A stretch of 38,155 bases of DNA. Origin: Ettlia oleoabundans. Lineage: Eukaryota; Chlorophyta; Chlorophyceae; Chlamydomonadales. The stretch spans positions 2,218-40,372 of the forward strand of contig JAAMXP010003072.1 in assembly GCA_019693395.1 (NCBI GenBank). The letters run 5' to 3'. The translations under genes were made by a program, and so were the position numbers. The notes below the pieces were generated by a model. That model saw only the letters and a program-made list of their open reading frames with translations. It had not been told where the DNA came from and did not search any database. This document shows positions 9,074 to 20,163 of this stretch, one piece after another (position 1 is the first letter of the stretch; the number at the start of each line of letters is the position of its first letter).

Positions 9074-11965
9074 CTATGGTCCACTGCCTGCCTGCAACTT
9101 CTTTTGCAACATGAGCTTAGCCTTGCGCCAGGTCAGCCCCCCGCCAGCACCATAGCCATCAAACACCGCATCCGCAGACGCGAAGCCGCCCCTCATAGAC
9201 ACGCTGGGTGGCACTGCCAGGGCCAGCATACCCGCTGACTGGGCAGCTTCCTGCAGCGGCCAAGCAGGGGTTGTGTCAAAGCAAAAGTCGCTGCACGTAG
9301 GCCAGGTGCCACGGGACGGGTGGGAGCGGCAGAAGGGTGAAGCTGGGTTGTTCCAGCAGCAGGATGGGCGGCGGTTCCAAACGCTTGCGGTGGCTATTCA
9401 ACTAGGAAGAAAAAGTCGCCCTGTCAGCACCACAAGACACCTGGGATCAGCTTGGCTGATGGTTCGCCCCACCCGCGCCAGACATTGTGTAGCTTCTGCA
9501 AGGCAACTAGCAGCTGGCAACGCCAACTCACCAAGATTGTGTGTCCTCCCCCGACCACCATCGTGTTGCTGTGGCTGGTCCCCAGGGTGGCAGCCAGGGC
9601 AGCCATGAACTGTGGTGTGATCAATCCCGCACGCTCTGCAGCCGCCATCATCTGCAGGAAAGATAAGAGGAGGGCAGCATGTTGCAGGGTGGGGTAGCGC
9701 AAGATCTTTCCAGCAACGGGGAGAGGGTTGGATGGCTGCTAGGGCGAAGCACGGGGCATGCGATTGACTGCGCCAATTGAACGGACATACTGCATGCTTA
9801 GAACGATTGTAATGCAAATGCGATGTGGTTCTATGCACTCCTGCTAGGCACGGTTTTCACGCGATCCTGATTACTGTCATGGCGGTGAAGTCACCACCGT
9901 GTGCACCCACCTTGGGGTCCACCTGCACCCCCATGCCCGAGGCCCTCTGCAGGTTGTACACTCTGACAAACTCCTTTGCCGCCTGGCTCTTGGCCCTCGC
10001 CTGCGCCGCCGCCACCTGCTGCTCAAAGCTGGCGCCGGGAAGCTCGTCGCCACCTTCTCCCGCCACCGGCGGTGCCGCCGCGCCCTCAGCGCCCTGGCCG
10101 CCGAAAGCGGGGGCGCCGTCGTTGCCGGCTCCCATGGTCACCACCCGCAGCTGGAAGGCCCTGCAACGGTGAGGAGTTGGGAGATTTATGTGTCTCCGAC
10201 TCCCGCTTCACCCCTGTGGGTGAATAATAAGCGGTGCTTCTCTATTGAGGCAGTCCACCATCGCAGGTAATGGCTGCCCTTAAAACGAGCCGTGATACAA
10301 GGAACCATGCCTGTCACTGCTTGCAAACACACGCTAGCCATTCTCCTTCAGGAGACGATGCGAGATTGGAAGCCAGACATTCAGCGCTACAAGGGCACCC
10401 ATGCATCCACCCACAGAAGCAACCACCGCTTCAGAGTAGCTCCACTAAGCCCACCTCAGTTCAGCTGAAAATCAACGCACACAAACCAACGCAACAGCAC
10501 ACATTCAGCATCAATCATACAGTTACGCAAACCTCAATAAACTTGTACTATAGCTAGCTACCTGCGCAAAAAGCTGAACCCAGGCCAAGCCAGCTAGGCT
10601 ACCCACCTGTTGGGTCCTAGGTTGAACATGGCGGAGCTCACCAGCCCATCCTCCGGCACAGAGGCGGTGGCAGCCACCACCGCCACTTTGGCGCCTTCAG
10701 CTAACGCGTCATCCAAAAAATCTGTCACACCGGTGCGAATAGGCACCTCCCCCTTGGCCGTCATCTCACGGAGGATGCGCACCTGCAGGGGGGAGACGGA
10801 CAAGATGAGGAGTTCAGCACGCAGGCGACAGCATCAAGGATGGTGACCTTGCTGGCACTGGAGCCAGCTGACAGCAGATTGGGGAGGCGAGAGGGTGGCC
10901 TATCAGAAAGCGTGGCCATATCTGGTGACAGCATGCCACAGAAGGACAACAATGCCGACCCTAATGGCAGGCACGTCGAGATTGCCACGCTTCACTCTCC
11001 CCACCTTGTCTGCATGCCTATCTGCAACTACTCAAATCCCTGCCATCCATTTTGCACGCAAATAGCCTGCGCATTGACCGCACCTTGAGGGCGTGCACTT
11101 TCTTCAGGAAGGCGGGCCGCTCAGAGCTGGCCAGCATCATGGGCCAACCCCGGATGCCGTAATAGGCAGCTATCAGACCCTCCCCTGCAACAAAGCACAA
11201 CGACAGGATGGCAGCATCGCGCTACGTGAGCCACGCATGGTCCCGTGCAAATGCAGCCGTCCAGTGGATCAACAAGGGTGACCGCAAGCACAAGGACGGG
11301 CAGGCGAGCAAGACCGGTGACAAGCAGCAACAGCAAAACTCACTAACAATGCAACTTGCCCTGCGGCTTTGCACCCCACCTGTGCCATCTCCCAGACGCA
11401 TGAGATCAAAATAAATGGCTGGATTCCAGTTGGTGCAGTCGTGCCCAATCTCCTGCAAAAATTTGCGGCCGGGAAATCGACAGTGTGGCGGTGCAGCCCA
11501 CTTCGTTAATTGAATGGGTGGCGACAATGCCTTCTGGTCTGGGTCTGCTATGCCCAATCCGTTTATTAGCATTAAAGCATAACCGATCATGTTGTAGACG
11601 TTGCAGATCTTGCTGACGCCAAAACTTAATCCACAACAGCGGAGCTGTTATTTAAGTGACAACACACCCGAGTCCGACCCACTCACAGCGAAAGCTCGGT
11701 TGAATGCCTCCCTGTGCCCCTCCACATGAGCATCCAGCAAAGCTCCATCGCACTCAATGATCAGGCCTAGATCGCTACCGGTGCTGAAAGCATCGTCGTC
11801 GCTGCCGCTGCTGCTGCTGGCGTATGCCGCCCGTCGGCGGCACCGGCTGCACTGTGGGGCGGGTCTATGAATGCTGGCGCCCCGTGATGCCTGCGGTTTG
11901 CTAGAGGGAAACTGGAGTCGAGGGCCTCCGACAGCGGGAGCAGCAGCTGCTGCAAAGTTCGGCAT
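9074..11965 (-). CDS. HAD-like plastid protein lacking catalytic acids (At5g45170-like)
   Basis: This is a haloacid dehalogenase-fold protein resembling plant At5g45170 and the CbbY-like group. Seven exons in consistent phase: 11687-11965, 11380-11452, 11084-11184, 10607-10782, 9911-10160, 9532-9651 and 9074-9250, giving 391 residues. The first 60 residues are Ala/Ser/Arg/Pro-rich with no acidic residue before about 56, as in plastid transit peptides; an in-frame upstream ATG at 12053-12055 is also possible. Motif I reads LIIECDGALLDAH, so the usual first Asp (the nucleophile) is Glu71, while Asp73 remains. The helical cap follows (EIGHDCTNW, RGWPMMLASSERPAFLKK), then FLDDALAEGAKVAVVAAT. Where motif IV acids are expected the sequence is VVGGGHTILEAAQSAGM, without the Asp pair. 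The protein therefore probably does not use classical HAD phosphatase chemistry; a binding or regulatory role in the chloroplast is an inference. An Ala/Gln-rich helical insert (SFEQQVAAAQARAKSQAAKE) lies in the fifth exon. Confidence 0.85.
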
Positions 11966-12433
11966 TGGTGCGTAGTAAAGGAACCCCAAGCCGATGCAGA
12001 TCGGTGGCAAAATGAGTAAGATGTGCTGCGGATTGCCTAGAATGAGCAACGACACCTTAAGGCGATCGAACGAGGGAGAAAAAGCGAAAAGAAAACTTAA
12101 GCGGGTGGCGCGCGCTCGTGGCCATCAGTGCTCCACGGTCATCGTCAGTTGTGATCTTCGCTCGTAGAACCTTCGGCAGCAGTGTGGTATTGTTCTTGGT
12201 GCATTGGAACGGCTCGGCGGCAACTGGGCTGACGAGAGGTGCGGCCCGTTACACAGTGTTCTGAGATGGCATGCATGCACAGAGCAGATCAGCATGTCGG
12301 CGGGCCCCTGACGGGCCGCTGCTCCGCCTGTACCAGCAGTGGCGGCACGGCCCACACCCGCCTACTGATCATCACCCTTGCCTTGCTGGCCCGTGTTGCA
12401 GGTGTTGCCAGTGGGACAAGGAGTGGTTTAACA
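11966..12433. promoter_or_regulatory. Divergent upstream region, HAD-like gene / copper chaperone gene
   Basis: About 470 bases between divergent starts. A TGTTGCAG at about 12396-12403 could be the acceptor of a 5'-UTR intron of the copper chaperone gene. Copper-response elements of Chlamydomonas contain GTAC; none could be assigned here. Confidence 0.35.
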
Positions 12434-12901
12434 ATGTCTGAGGTGGCGCTGAAGGTGGCCATGGCATGCGAGGTGCGCGCGCTATTTCTGTTGTTCGTTG
12501 GATTGGATTGCAGCCGATTTTGTAGGCTAACTGTTGAGACACCGCTCAACTTCCTGCCTATCACTGCCATTTTCGAGAATCTGATATGAGCTGTCATCGC
12601 GTGATGCAACCAATCCTATAAAGTTTCGCCTTTTGCAACAGGGTTCACCGGCCGTCGCCTGCTTCTTTCCCAATAGGTGCACCTGATAAGCATCTGATTT
12701 GCTCCTCTCCACCACCCCCACCCCGCCCTGCAGGGTTGCGTGGGTGCAGTGCGGCGAGTGGCTGAGAAGCTGCCCGGGGTGCAGGCAGTTGACATTGACC
12801 TGGCGGCACAGAAGGTGGTGGTGAAGGGCAACAACTTGACCCCGGCAGCAGTGAAGGAGGGAGTGGCTAAGAGCGGCAAGGCAACAGAGCTGTGGCAGTA
12901 G
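12434..12901 (+). CDS. ATX1: ATX1-type copper chaperone
   Basis: This small cytosolic protein carries Cu(I) to P-type copper ATPases in the secretory pathway. Exons 12434-12472 and 12734-12901 give 68 residues, the usual size for Atx1/CCH cores. The start MSEVALKVAMAC leads directly into the metal-binding motif MxCxxC, here M-A-C-E-G-C with Cys12 and Cys15. The rest matches the family: GCVGAVRRVAEKLPGVQAVD, then QKVVVKG and a C-terminal AVKEGVAKSGKATELW, giving the beta-alpha-beta-beta-alpha-beta ferredoxin-like fold. The intron falls between the Glu and Gly of the metal motif. A longer in-frame start exists at 12239, but ATX1 proteins begin a few residues before the first strand, so the short start is preferred. 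The C-terminal extension of land-plant CCH is absent. Confidence 0.95.
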
Positions 12902-13333
12902 ATGCAGTACAGCTGGCCTGGATGTGGCAGTCAGAGAGACAATTAGGAACGATCGCTTAAGGAAGGCACAGTTGCGTCAGGTCATTTGGTCTCCTGCTTG
13001 TTGCTTTCAGTGTTTATAAATTTTCAGTTCCGTGTTACATATATAAACATCATGCAGGGGCAATGGCATTATGCAAAATAATTGAAAATATATGAATAAT
13101 AGCCTAGGGTATGGCAGTCCTTCTATCATTATCCTCTCGGCAGGAGAGCAAATCCCAGCAAACTCAAATCCAAAGCAAATAAACGGGGCGCCAATTCACT
13201 GCGCCAGCAAACCCAAACCAAAGGCGAAGTTGACAGGTCACGGGAGCAGAGCTTGGGCTCTGGCACTAAGTGCATGCATTCCTGCTTGCTTCATTCTTGG
13301 AGGAGCAGGAGGAGCAGGCTCATATTGGTACAG
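12902..13333. other. AT-rich intergenic between convergent genes
   Basis: About 430 bases that are clearly more AT-rich than the rest, especially 13010-13110. They form the joint 3' region of the copper chaperone and KH genes. A TTACA at 13035-13039 is a possible minus-strand TGTAA polyadenylation signal for the KH gene, 295 bases past its stop. No gene was seen. Confidence 0.6.
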
Positions 13334-16300
13334 CTACTGCTGCTGCCACAGCGAGCCCTGGCTCCATCCTCGTGCAATGCCCAGAGGCAGCTGTGCCAGC
13401 GGCCCAGCCGGCATGAGGGAGGGAGGGCGCAGCCCAGGCAGCGTTGATGGCGTCGTTGCTGCAGGGTCGCTCCAGATGTTGGCAGACTGGAACTGAGGAG
13501 CCTGCAGGGCAGGGTGCGCACGGATTGAAAAGAGCGCTGGTTCGACAGTAGGGTTCTGACAAAGCAGGCGACACATTTCAGCAGAGTGTATTGCAAATAT
13601 GGCAAGAGGCAGAGAGGGATGGTTGCCCCTGCCCCGAAGAACACCGTTGCTCAGCTGACAGCTGTCACCGGGCTGCCCGGAGCGGAAGGAACAAGCAGTG
13701 GTTAGGCGACTTGACTGCCTACCTGGTGGGCAAAGGAGGAGTATGAGGGAAAGCCTGTGGCAGACAGCAGGGCATCCTCCCCATTGCTGGGTGCACGCAG
13801 CAGGGCGGTGGACCCCAGGGCTGGGGTGGGGGCATCCAGGAAGGCGAAGGATGGAAGGGCAGCCAGCGACATGGAGGTGCCACCGTTGCTGCCGCTGGCT
13901 GAACCGCTGGCAGTAGCGGTGGTGCCGGCAGTGGTGGTCGTGCTGGGGGGTGGCATGCAGACTGGCGGGGAGCTGAACAGAGAGTCGCTCCCTGCACAAA
14001 TGGTTTGGTTGATAGGCACATGTTTATGCAGCCAGAAACGCAAAGCGCCAATGCAATGTTGATGGCGGCCCATCAGGCACAGGGAGCATCACCAAGCAAT
14101 GCCACCATCTGAATGCTGGTTTACCGAAAGAGAGCAGGCCTCACCAGAGGTGGAGATGGAGGGTGTGCAGGCCTCAAATGCGCTGCAGAAGAGGGAGGGA
14201 CCTCCGGTGAAGCCCTCGATCTGCAGCAGTGGGCCGCCTGCAACACAACAGAGTAGCATGGGGTGGTTGCCAAATCCCTCAGGCTAAGATAGACTAAGAG
14301 AACTCCAGTGGGCACTGCTGACCAGGAGCCAGTTTGCCGTGCAACAGTGTGTCGGATTGGTTGCAGCCAGCAGAATGCAACATTGCAGATGCCAGCATAT
14401 CAACCCTCCTGTGACCACCCACCTGCGCTGAAGCCGCCGCTGTCCCCAAACAGATTGTAGGTACGGTAGGCGGGTGTTTGCGCCTCCTGCTGGTGCTGGT
14501 CCAGCTCCATTGCAGTGGCAGCGCCGTCTGTACCAGAGATGCTGCCACCACCAGCAAAACCACCACCAGGCGCCGTACGCAGTGAAGACAGCAGATGCTG
14601 GTGGATGCGTGAAGCGTGGGAGCTGGCAGCAGCAATGGGTGTGGCTGGTGGTGGGCTCTGCGCCTGCACGTGCCGCAGCTGTTGGCGTGGGGGTGAGTGA
14701 TGTGAGGCCAGCATCATGAGTTCGGCGAGGGCCGCTTGAGTGGCTGCTTCGGAGCTGCAGCGAGCTGCATTCTCTTTGTCAATTGCCGTGGTTGGGCTAG
14801 CAGAAGAACTTAAACCGTGAAGTGCCGGCGGGCTGGCAACCCTGCAAGAAGGGGGCAAGGACACAATGGAACAGTGCATCAAGGTTGAGGTGCAGTTTGG
14901 TCACTGCATAAAGTGCACAGTTGAAAGCAAGGCTAAATGCAGGGAGCTGCCATGCTGCAATACCCCACGCTTGCCTGTCCTGGCCACGCAAAGCTGCTGC
15001 GAAAGGGACCGCTGCCCGTGGCGGTGGGCTGTCTGCAATAGCGGGAAGGGCAGCATGAGGGGCAAAGGTCAGGCCGTGCAGCAGAGGTCATATCTAGCAT
15101 CTTGCAATACAGGGTCTGATTTGCAACAAAGCGACAGGAAAGGAGCACCACCCAGCTACTATGCGTTGCATGCTGGCATGGGGCACTGCCACTCACAGAA
15201 GAAGGTGACTCCATTTATCTCCTGCGCGCGATCCACCGACTTCCCGCAGTGGCTGCCTCCGGTGAGGTCCACGTACCTGCTGGGCGGCAGAGTGTGGGTG
15301 ATAGTAGTGGCACTGGTAACAGATTTGACTGTTGAATGAGAGGTGTATGGGGTGGAGAGGGATGTGGTGAGGACAGCTCAGAATTGAAGCACAATACCAG
15401 TGTGGAGACATGCAACAGAACACCATGGGTGCAAGGGCAGCCTAGTAATCAACTTGCATCATACCTCTGAAAGGCATATCCTGCCCCGCATAGCGCCCAC
15501 CCACCTGTCCACGGCCGCAGCGATGAGGCGGAGAGCGTGCACCACAGAGCGCCGCTTGCCCTGCAGCAGGCGATGGTGATGCGTGGAGAAGGGCAGCATG
15601 CAGTGTGTTTGATCAAGCAGTCCAGTGAAACCATTCACCAGCCAGTGGCACTCCTGCAAGCTTTGCAGCGGTGCTGCTGGTCCACAGCCACAGATTTCGC
15701 CAGGTAGGTAGGTAGGCCGGCAGGCATGTGTGTTGCAGGGCGTGATCCTCTCGAGCCTCCAGCACCCACCTCGACTATGATGGTGCGTACGCGGCGCGGC
15801 GCTACGCCCAAAGGGGCCCCTGGCTCCTGCCACGAATCACTCCAGCTGCGCACCTCAGCGCCAGTCACGCGCGCCACCTGCAGGGTTGGATTGGAGGGGT
15901 GAACCTAATGGGCTGCCCTGCAAAGCGATGGTGCATGCTGCATGGAATCAAGGGTCAGCTGCGTGGCGAGGCTGCCCCATGCGCGTGTTCGCCCTGCGCC
16001 TGCCACCCATCCTAACCCCTCACCTCGCGCACGCTTGATCCCGCGGGGCCGATGACGAAGCCTGCTGCCAGCAGGGTGACGCGCAACAGTGCACCTCCGC
16101 TAGCTGTCAGCTCGGCGGCCACAATGCCCTGCTGCTCGTCCTCTATGCCTTCCGCCTTGCGGCGGGGACCTGCAGGGACGGCAGCAAGGATCATAGGTGG
16201 GATTTGCAGCAGAGAGAGCGGCATTCAATCCATGCAAGCGATCTCTGCGGCCTCCCACGGCAAGGAGCCGCCGCTGCAACCGGCGTTCAAATTAAACGAC

Positions 16301-16473
16301 AGCTGTGCAGGGGGTGCATGCTTACCGCTGGGTGTGTGGCCTGGCGTCTGCCCTGAAGCGTTCTGCTGCGCCTGCAGCTGCGCCAAGGCTTGCTTCTTCT
16401 TCTCACGCAGGCTGCTGGCGCTGAGCTGGGCCCTGGCACGCAGCTGCAGCAAAGCATCATTCACAGACGACAT
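13334..16473 (-). CDS. KH-domain RNA-binding protein
   Basis: Ten exons keep phase: 16326-16473, 16024-16169, 15770-15877, 15505-15653, 15197-15276, 14975-15032, 14423-14841, 14145-14237, 13723-13991 and 13334-13501, giving 545 residues. A basic coiled N-terminus (LREKKKQALAQLQAQQ) precedes one KH domain starting at about residue 76: LLRVTLLAAGFVIGPAGSSV holds the GxxG loop (GPAG, 90-93), followed by VARVTGAEVRSW and RRVRTIIVE. The third helix (VVHALRLIAAAVDR) comes only after a long insert, so the variable loop is large. A conserved-looking block follows (KSVDRAQEINGVTFF, then YSPPPRAA). The remaining 300 residues are Ser/Ala/Thr/Gly-rich and probably disordered. KH domains bind single-stranded RNA or DNA; a role in mRNA metabolism is inferred. 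The intron after the sixth exon has a GC donor (AG|GCAAGC). I cannot name a precise orthologue. Confidence 0.82.
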
Positions 16474-17174
16474 GGAGTGCCCTTGAGACTGCTCGGAGAA
16501 CAGCAGACTGTGGCCGTCCGAGGGGAGCAGTTCTGGAGAAGCAGCGGAGCAGCTACTCGGTCAAGTGAAAGTTCACGCCCGAGCAACCTTGCAGTGCAGC
16601 AGTAATGATGGAAGACGTAGTGCAAGACAGTGGGAATGAGGAAGGAGCTGCTTATTAAGCATTCCAGCAGCTGTCCTGCTGTGCTTGCTGTGAATTCAAC
16701 CTCATGAGCGTGTTCATGCGGCTTTGCAAGCCTCCGAGGAATGATTTGGAATGCTAACAGCATCCAGAAGACATGCTGTGTCAAAACCCAAGCTTCACGA
16801 CGGCCGCCACGCCGCCATCAACGCTGACGTTTGAAGCGGGTGTAGGCAGCTAGCTGCTCAAGGTTGGCCCCATGTCTTCACCTGCCAGGGTTTTAACTTT
16901 GTGTTGAACCACCTTCAATCTTACAGATGGCGGCTAGTGGTAGTGACCCGGCCATTGGTTTCCGAGGCCAAGATTGATTGGTCATGCCAGGTGCAGCGGC
17001 TGCCGTTGACGCCGCCGTGTGGCGCCGCCAGCGCAGCAATGCTGAGCTCATGTCCGGCGACTCGCAAGTGTGGCAGTCCTTTCTTCGCCATTCTGCAGAA
17101 CTTGTCGACTCTTTGCCGATCCGCAGGGCGGTTCGGGGGCTGCATGCCCCGCGCCGCAAGTGCGCTGTCGGGCC
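16474..17174. promoter_or_regulatory. Divergent upstream region, KH gene / THG1
   Basis: About 700 bases between divergent starts. An in-frame ATG at 17070 could extend THG1 by 35 residues, but the protein after the ATG at 17175 already matches the standard start. No tRNA gene or clear core-promoter element was recognised. Confidence 0.4.
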
Positions 17175-18794
17175 ATGGCTTGCTCAAAGTACGAGTACGT
17201 AAAACATTATGAAACAGACGACCGGCTGCTGCCGGGCTGCTGGATCGTTGTGCGGCTAGATGGCAAGGGCTTCACCAAGTGGGTGCCTTCCGCCTGCCCG
17301 GTGCTTGCCGCTCCCCACCTGCCGCTACCTTTCATCTCAACATCTCATGTTCTGACTGCTGGGCCTAACCAAAAATAAAGCAGGTTTTGTGAGCTTCACA
17401 GCTTCGAGAAACCAAACGACTTTAGGGCTCTCTGCCTGATGGATGAGGCAGCCAAGGTGCGCCTACCTTGCACGCTGCCCTGTTGCTCTGCATTCTCCCT
17501 TCACCTAGCCCGTGCCGCCGCCATGTTGTGCCAGCGGCGCTCACAGTCAGGCCATGGCCACTACCGCTGCAGGCAGTCATGTCTGAGTTTCAGGACGTTC
17601 GGATGGCCTTTGGGGAGAGCGATGAGTACAGTTTTGTATTTTCCCGCGACTGCCAGCTGTACGGTCGGTGGCAGTCAGAGCGGTGGCAAAGGGGTTGTGG
17701 CGCAGTTACTCTGTGATGCTTCAAGTAACTAGGCATCTATATTTGAAACTTGCCATCACTCTTGCTTCCTGCACCGTCACCGACTTTTCACGTGGTGTGC
17801 TGCTGCAGGCCGCCGCGCCTCGAAACTAGTGTCCCTGGTTGCCTCCTGCTTCAGCGCTAGCTATGTGCGATTTTGGAGCCAGCACTTTCCCGATACACCT
17901 CTGACAGCTACCCCCATGTTTGACGGGCGAGCTGTGCTGTACCCCTCTGACCGGACGCTGCGTGACTATCTGAGCTGGCGCCAGGCAGACACACACGTCA
18001 ACAACCTGGTGGGTGCTTTGGGCCCTTGGCAGGATGCTGGTAGCGTGGGCTGGCAGGACTTGTTGCAGCAGCTGGGGAGGGAGGTGTAAGCTTGCAGCAG
18101 AGCAGTGCTACTCGCGCCAACATGAACATCGGCCTCTGCGTTGCGGCACATAGCTTGGGTGTTAGGCCTCCCTGGTGCAACCAGATGTGGCATTCCATTT
18201 TTTGGGCCCTGCAGTACAACACTTGCTTCTGGGCTTTGGTCAACTCGGGGAAGACTACCACTGATGCCCATGCAGAGCTGCGGGTAAGGGTCGGCAGCCT
18301 TTAAGGTGACTGCCACGTTCTGTTGTGCGCCTAGCAATGCTTCTGTGTTTGCATTGTAAGAGTGCTATTTGACAGTACCCTTGAATGCACAGGGCACACT
18401 CTCTGACTACAAGAACGAGCTTCTTTTTTCACAGTTTGGGATCAATTACAGCACGCTGCCGGAACGTTACCGCAAGGTGGGTGGGCAGTAAAGCGTCGCA
18501 TGCTGTTGCTGGGCAGGCAAGCCACACTGGTTGCGTTGACTCGTAACAATGTTCAGCATCAAGGGCAGAGCAAAGGTGAAAAACTAGAGAAAACAGACAG
18601 AGAGGCGGTTGGTGAGGCAACCTTACCGACGGCCTTCTGTGCAGGGGTCAGTTGTGATTAGGCAACCAGTCAAGCACATGAAGCAGACGGCAGATGGGCG
18701 GACGAAGGAGAAGGAACGGCTGGAGCCATGCGTGCTGCATTGTGACATCATCAAGGATGCCTTTTGGATGCAGCACCCAGAGCTGCTGGCGTAA
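17175..18794 (+). CDS. THG1: tRNA-His guanylyltransferase
   Basis: This enzyme adds the extra G at position -1 of tRNA-His by 3'-5' nucleotide addition, needed for recognition by histidyl-tRNA synthetase. Seven exons keep phase: 17175-17278, 17384-17456, 17573-17663, 17809-18008, 18215-18283, 18393-18476 and 18645-18794, giving 256 residues, within the family range. The start [10 protein letters not shown] is the family start. RLDGKGFTK carries the metal-binding Asp29, FEKPND follows, and [10 protein letters not shown] carries Asp76 and Glu77; these numbers coincide with the known catalytic positions of human THG1, which supports the chosen start. Next come [41 protein letters not shown] and [14 protein letters not shown]. 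All catalytic carboxylates are present, so it should be active. One donor is atypical (ACG|GTCGGT at 17663/17664). A longer N-terminus from 17070 is possible and might be an organelle-targeting form. Confidence 0.96.
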
Positions 18795-19119
18795 CAGTGG
18801 CGGCGGCTGGCTGGCCCATGGGCCCCGCGGTCTGCTTAAAAAAACGTGCTCCCTCTCGCTGCGTTGCTGTCTGCAGTCATTGTTGCTGCGCCCTGCTTGC
18901 GCTGCTCCGCTTCTTGTCTTGGTTGCTTGAGAGATTACATATGGACACACAATTCAGAACTTGTATCCTGTGCCACTTGCGGGTGTTGAAACCTGCAGCG
19001 CCGATCACAGAAAGAATGAGAGTGGGCATTGTTGGCTACTGATGCACTCACTTTCATGACGTGCACTCTACTTTAGGGGATATACTACCACCAGGCTATA
19101 ACAGTCACCTGCATGGTTT
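18795..19119. other. Intergenic between convergent genes
   Basis: About 325 bases of presumed 3' UTRs of THG1 and the roadblock gene. No TGTAA was found here on the THG1 strand; the nearest, at 19155-19159, is already inside the roadblock gene. No gene was recognised. Confidence 0.5.
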
Positions 19120-19599
19120 TCAGTCGGCCTCAGGGGCTTGCACGACCAGAAGCGTGTAATTGTGGTCCTGCACCCAACAGCATTAGGCATGGCAGGGCTC
19201 AAGCCGTCAAACATCGATCCTTGATGCAGTGAGCATACCTTAAACTCATCTGCTCCTCCCAACTACATGCAAAAGCAGGCGATGGCAGGTTTGATGCATC
19301 CCTGGGCAAACGCCCTTCCCACTTACCCGGTCAAAGCCTGGCGCTATAATAATTTCGTGCTTCTTGCTGCGCACGCGCAGGAACTGCAAGTCGTCACTGC
19401 CGTCCTCTGCCAGCTCCCGCACCATGTGCCGTGCCTTAAGGGCCAGCTGTGAAACCAGGGCTGCGTACTGCACTGCCAGCTCCTGCTCCAGCGTGGTCCG
19501 GATGGGCACCCCCTCGCCGTTTGCAATCACAATGCCCACCACGCCCTTGTGCGACGACAGTCGCTTCACCGTCTCCTCGACCACTGAGACGTCGGTCAT
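19120..19599 (-). CDS. Dynein light chain, roadblock/LC7 family
   Basis: Two exons, 19327-19599 and 19120-19167, joined in phase 0 give 106 residues, close to Chlamydomonas LC7 and somewhat longer than human DYNLRB1. Family blocks are all present: VEETVKRLSSHKGVVG, NGEGVPIRTTLEQ, VQYAALVSQLALKAR, LQFLRVRSKKHEI, and after the junction DHNYTLLVVQAP. The protein is a homodimer in the dynein intermediate-chain complex and links cargo or axonemal structures to the motor. A start at 19599 is the first Met and fits the family N-terminus. In a green alga this suggests retained cytoplasmic (intraflagellar transport) or axonemal dynein. It could in principle work in another roadblock complex, but the match to the dynein subfamily is strong. 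Confidence 0.95.
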
Positions 19600-20163
19600 A
19601 CCGTTGCCGCTGCTTCTTGCGCCGTTAGAACGAGGCCGGCAGGGAGCGTGTCGAGAGTTGCGGGGCGGTCAAACTGTGGGGGCGGCGTCGGGAGCAGTCG
19701 AAAATGCGCTTGACAGTGACACAAGTGTTGTGATTGCGGTCAATTGCCGGCAGGAGCCAGAAAGTGGCTCGCTCGGCACTACACCAAACGTACTGCTGGC
19801 ACCAGGCGAAGCGGGAGAGTTGTTTTGCTCGAGCCGACCTGGAAGAACGAGCGTAGTTTTCAAGGTGTTGAACACAGAATTGCAGGAGGCACCTGTACTG
19901 CGTGGACGGCAGATGTGTACCGCCTGCCGCCATCTGAGGGAAAACGTACAACCATGCGTATTGCATTGCACAGACCGACGCCAAACAGAAGTCTACGTTT
20001 AAATCGCACTTTCAAACCAAAATGTAGAAGGCTTTGTGCATTGACATGGCTGCGGAGGTGCAGACACGACGAACAGCAGGAGCAAGGTGGTCCTGGAAGC
20101 AGGAAGATATGGAATATAATAGCTGAGTATGGAGGAGGTGGGCATTGTGGAAGAGGGTCTGCA
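19600..20163. other. Intergenic: roadblock upstream region and membrane-protein 3' region
   Basis: About 560 bases between two genes on the same (minus) strand. It should contain the roadblock promoter and the 3' UTR of the membrane-protein gene. If the last 53-nt intron of that gene is not removed, its frame stays open down to 19860, so part of this stretch could be coding. Confidence 0.4.
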
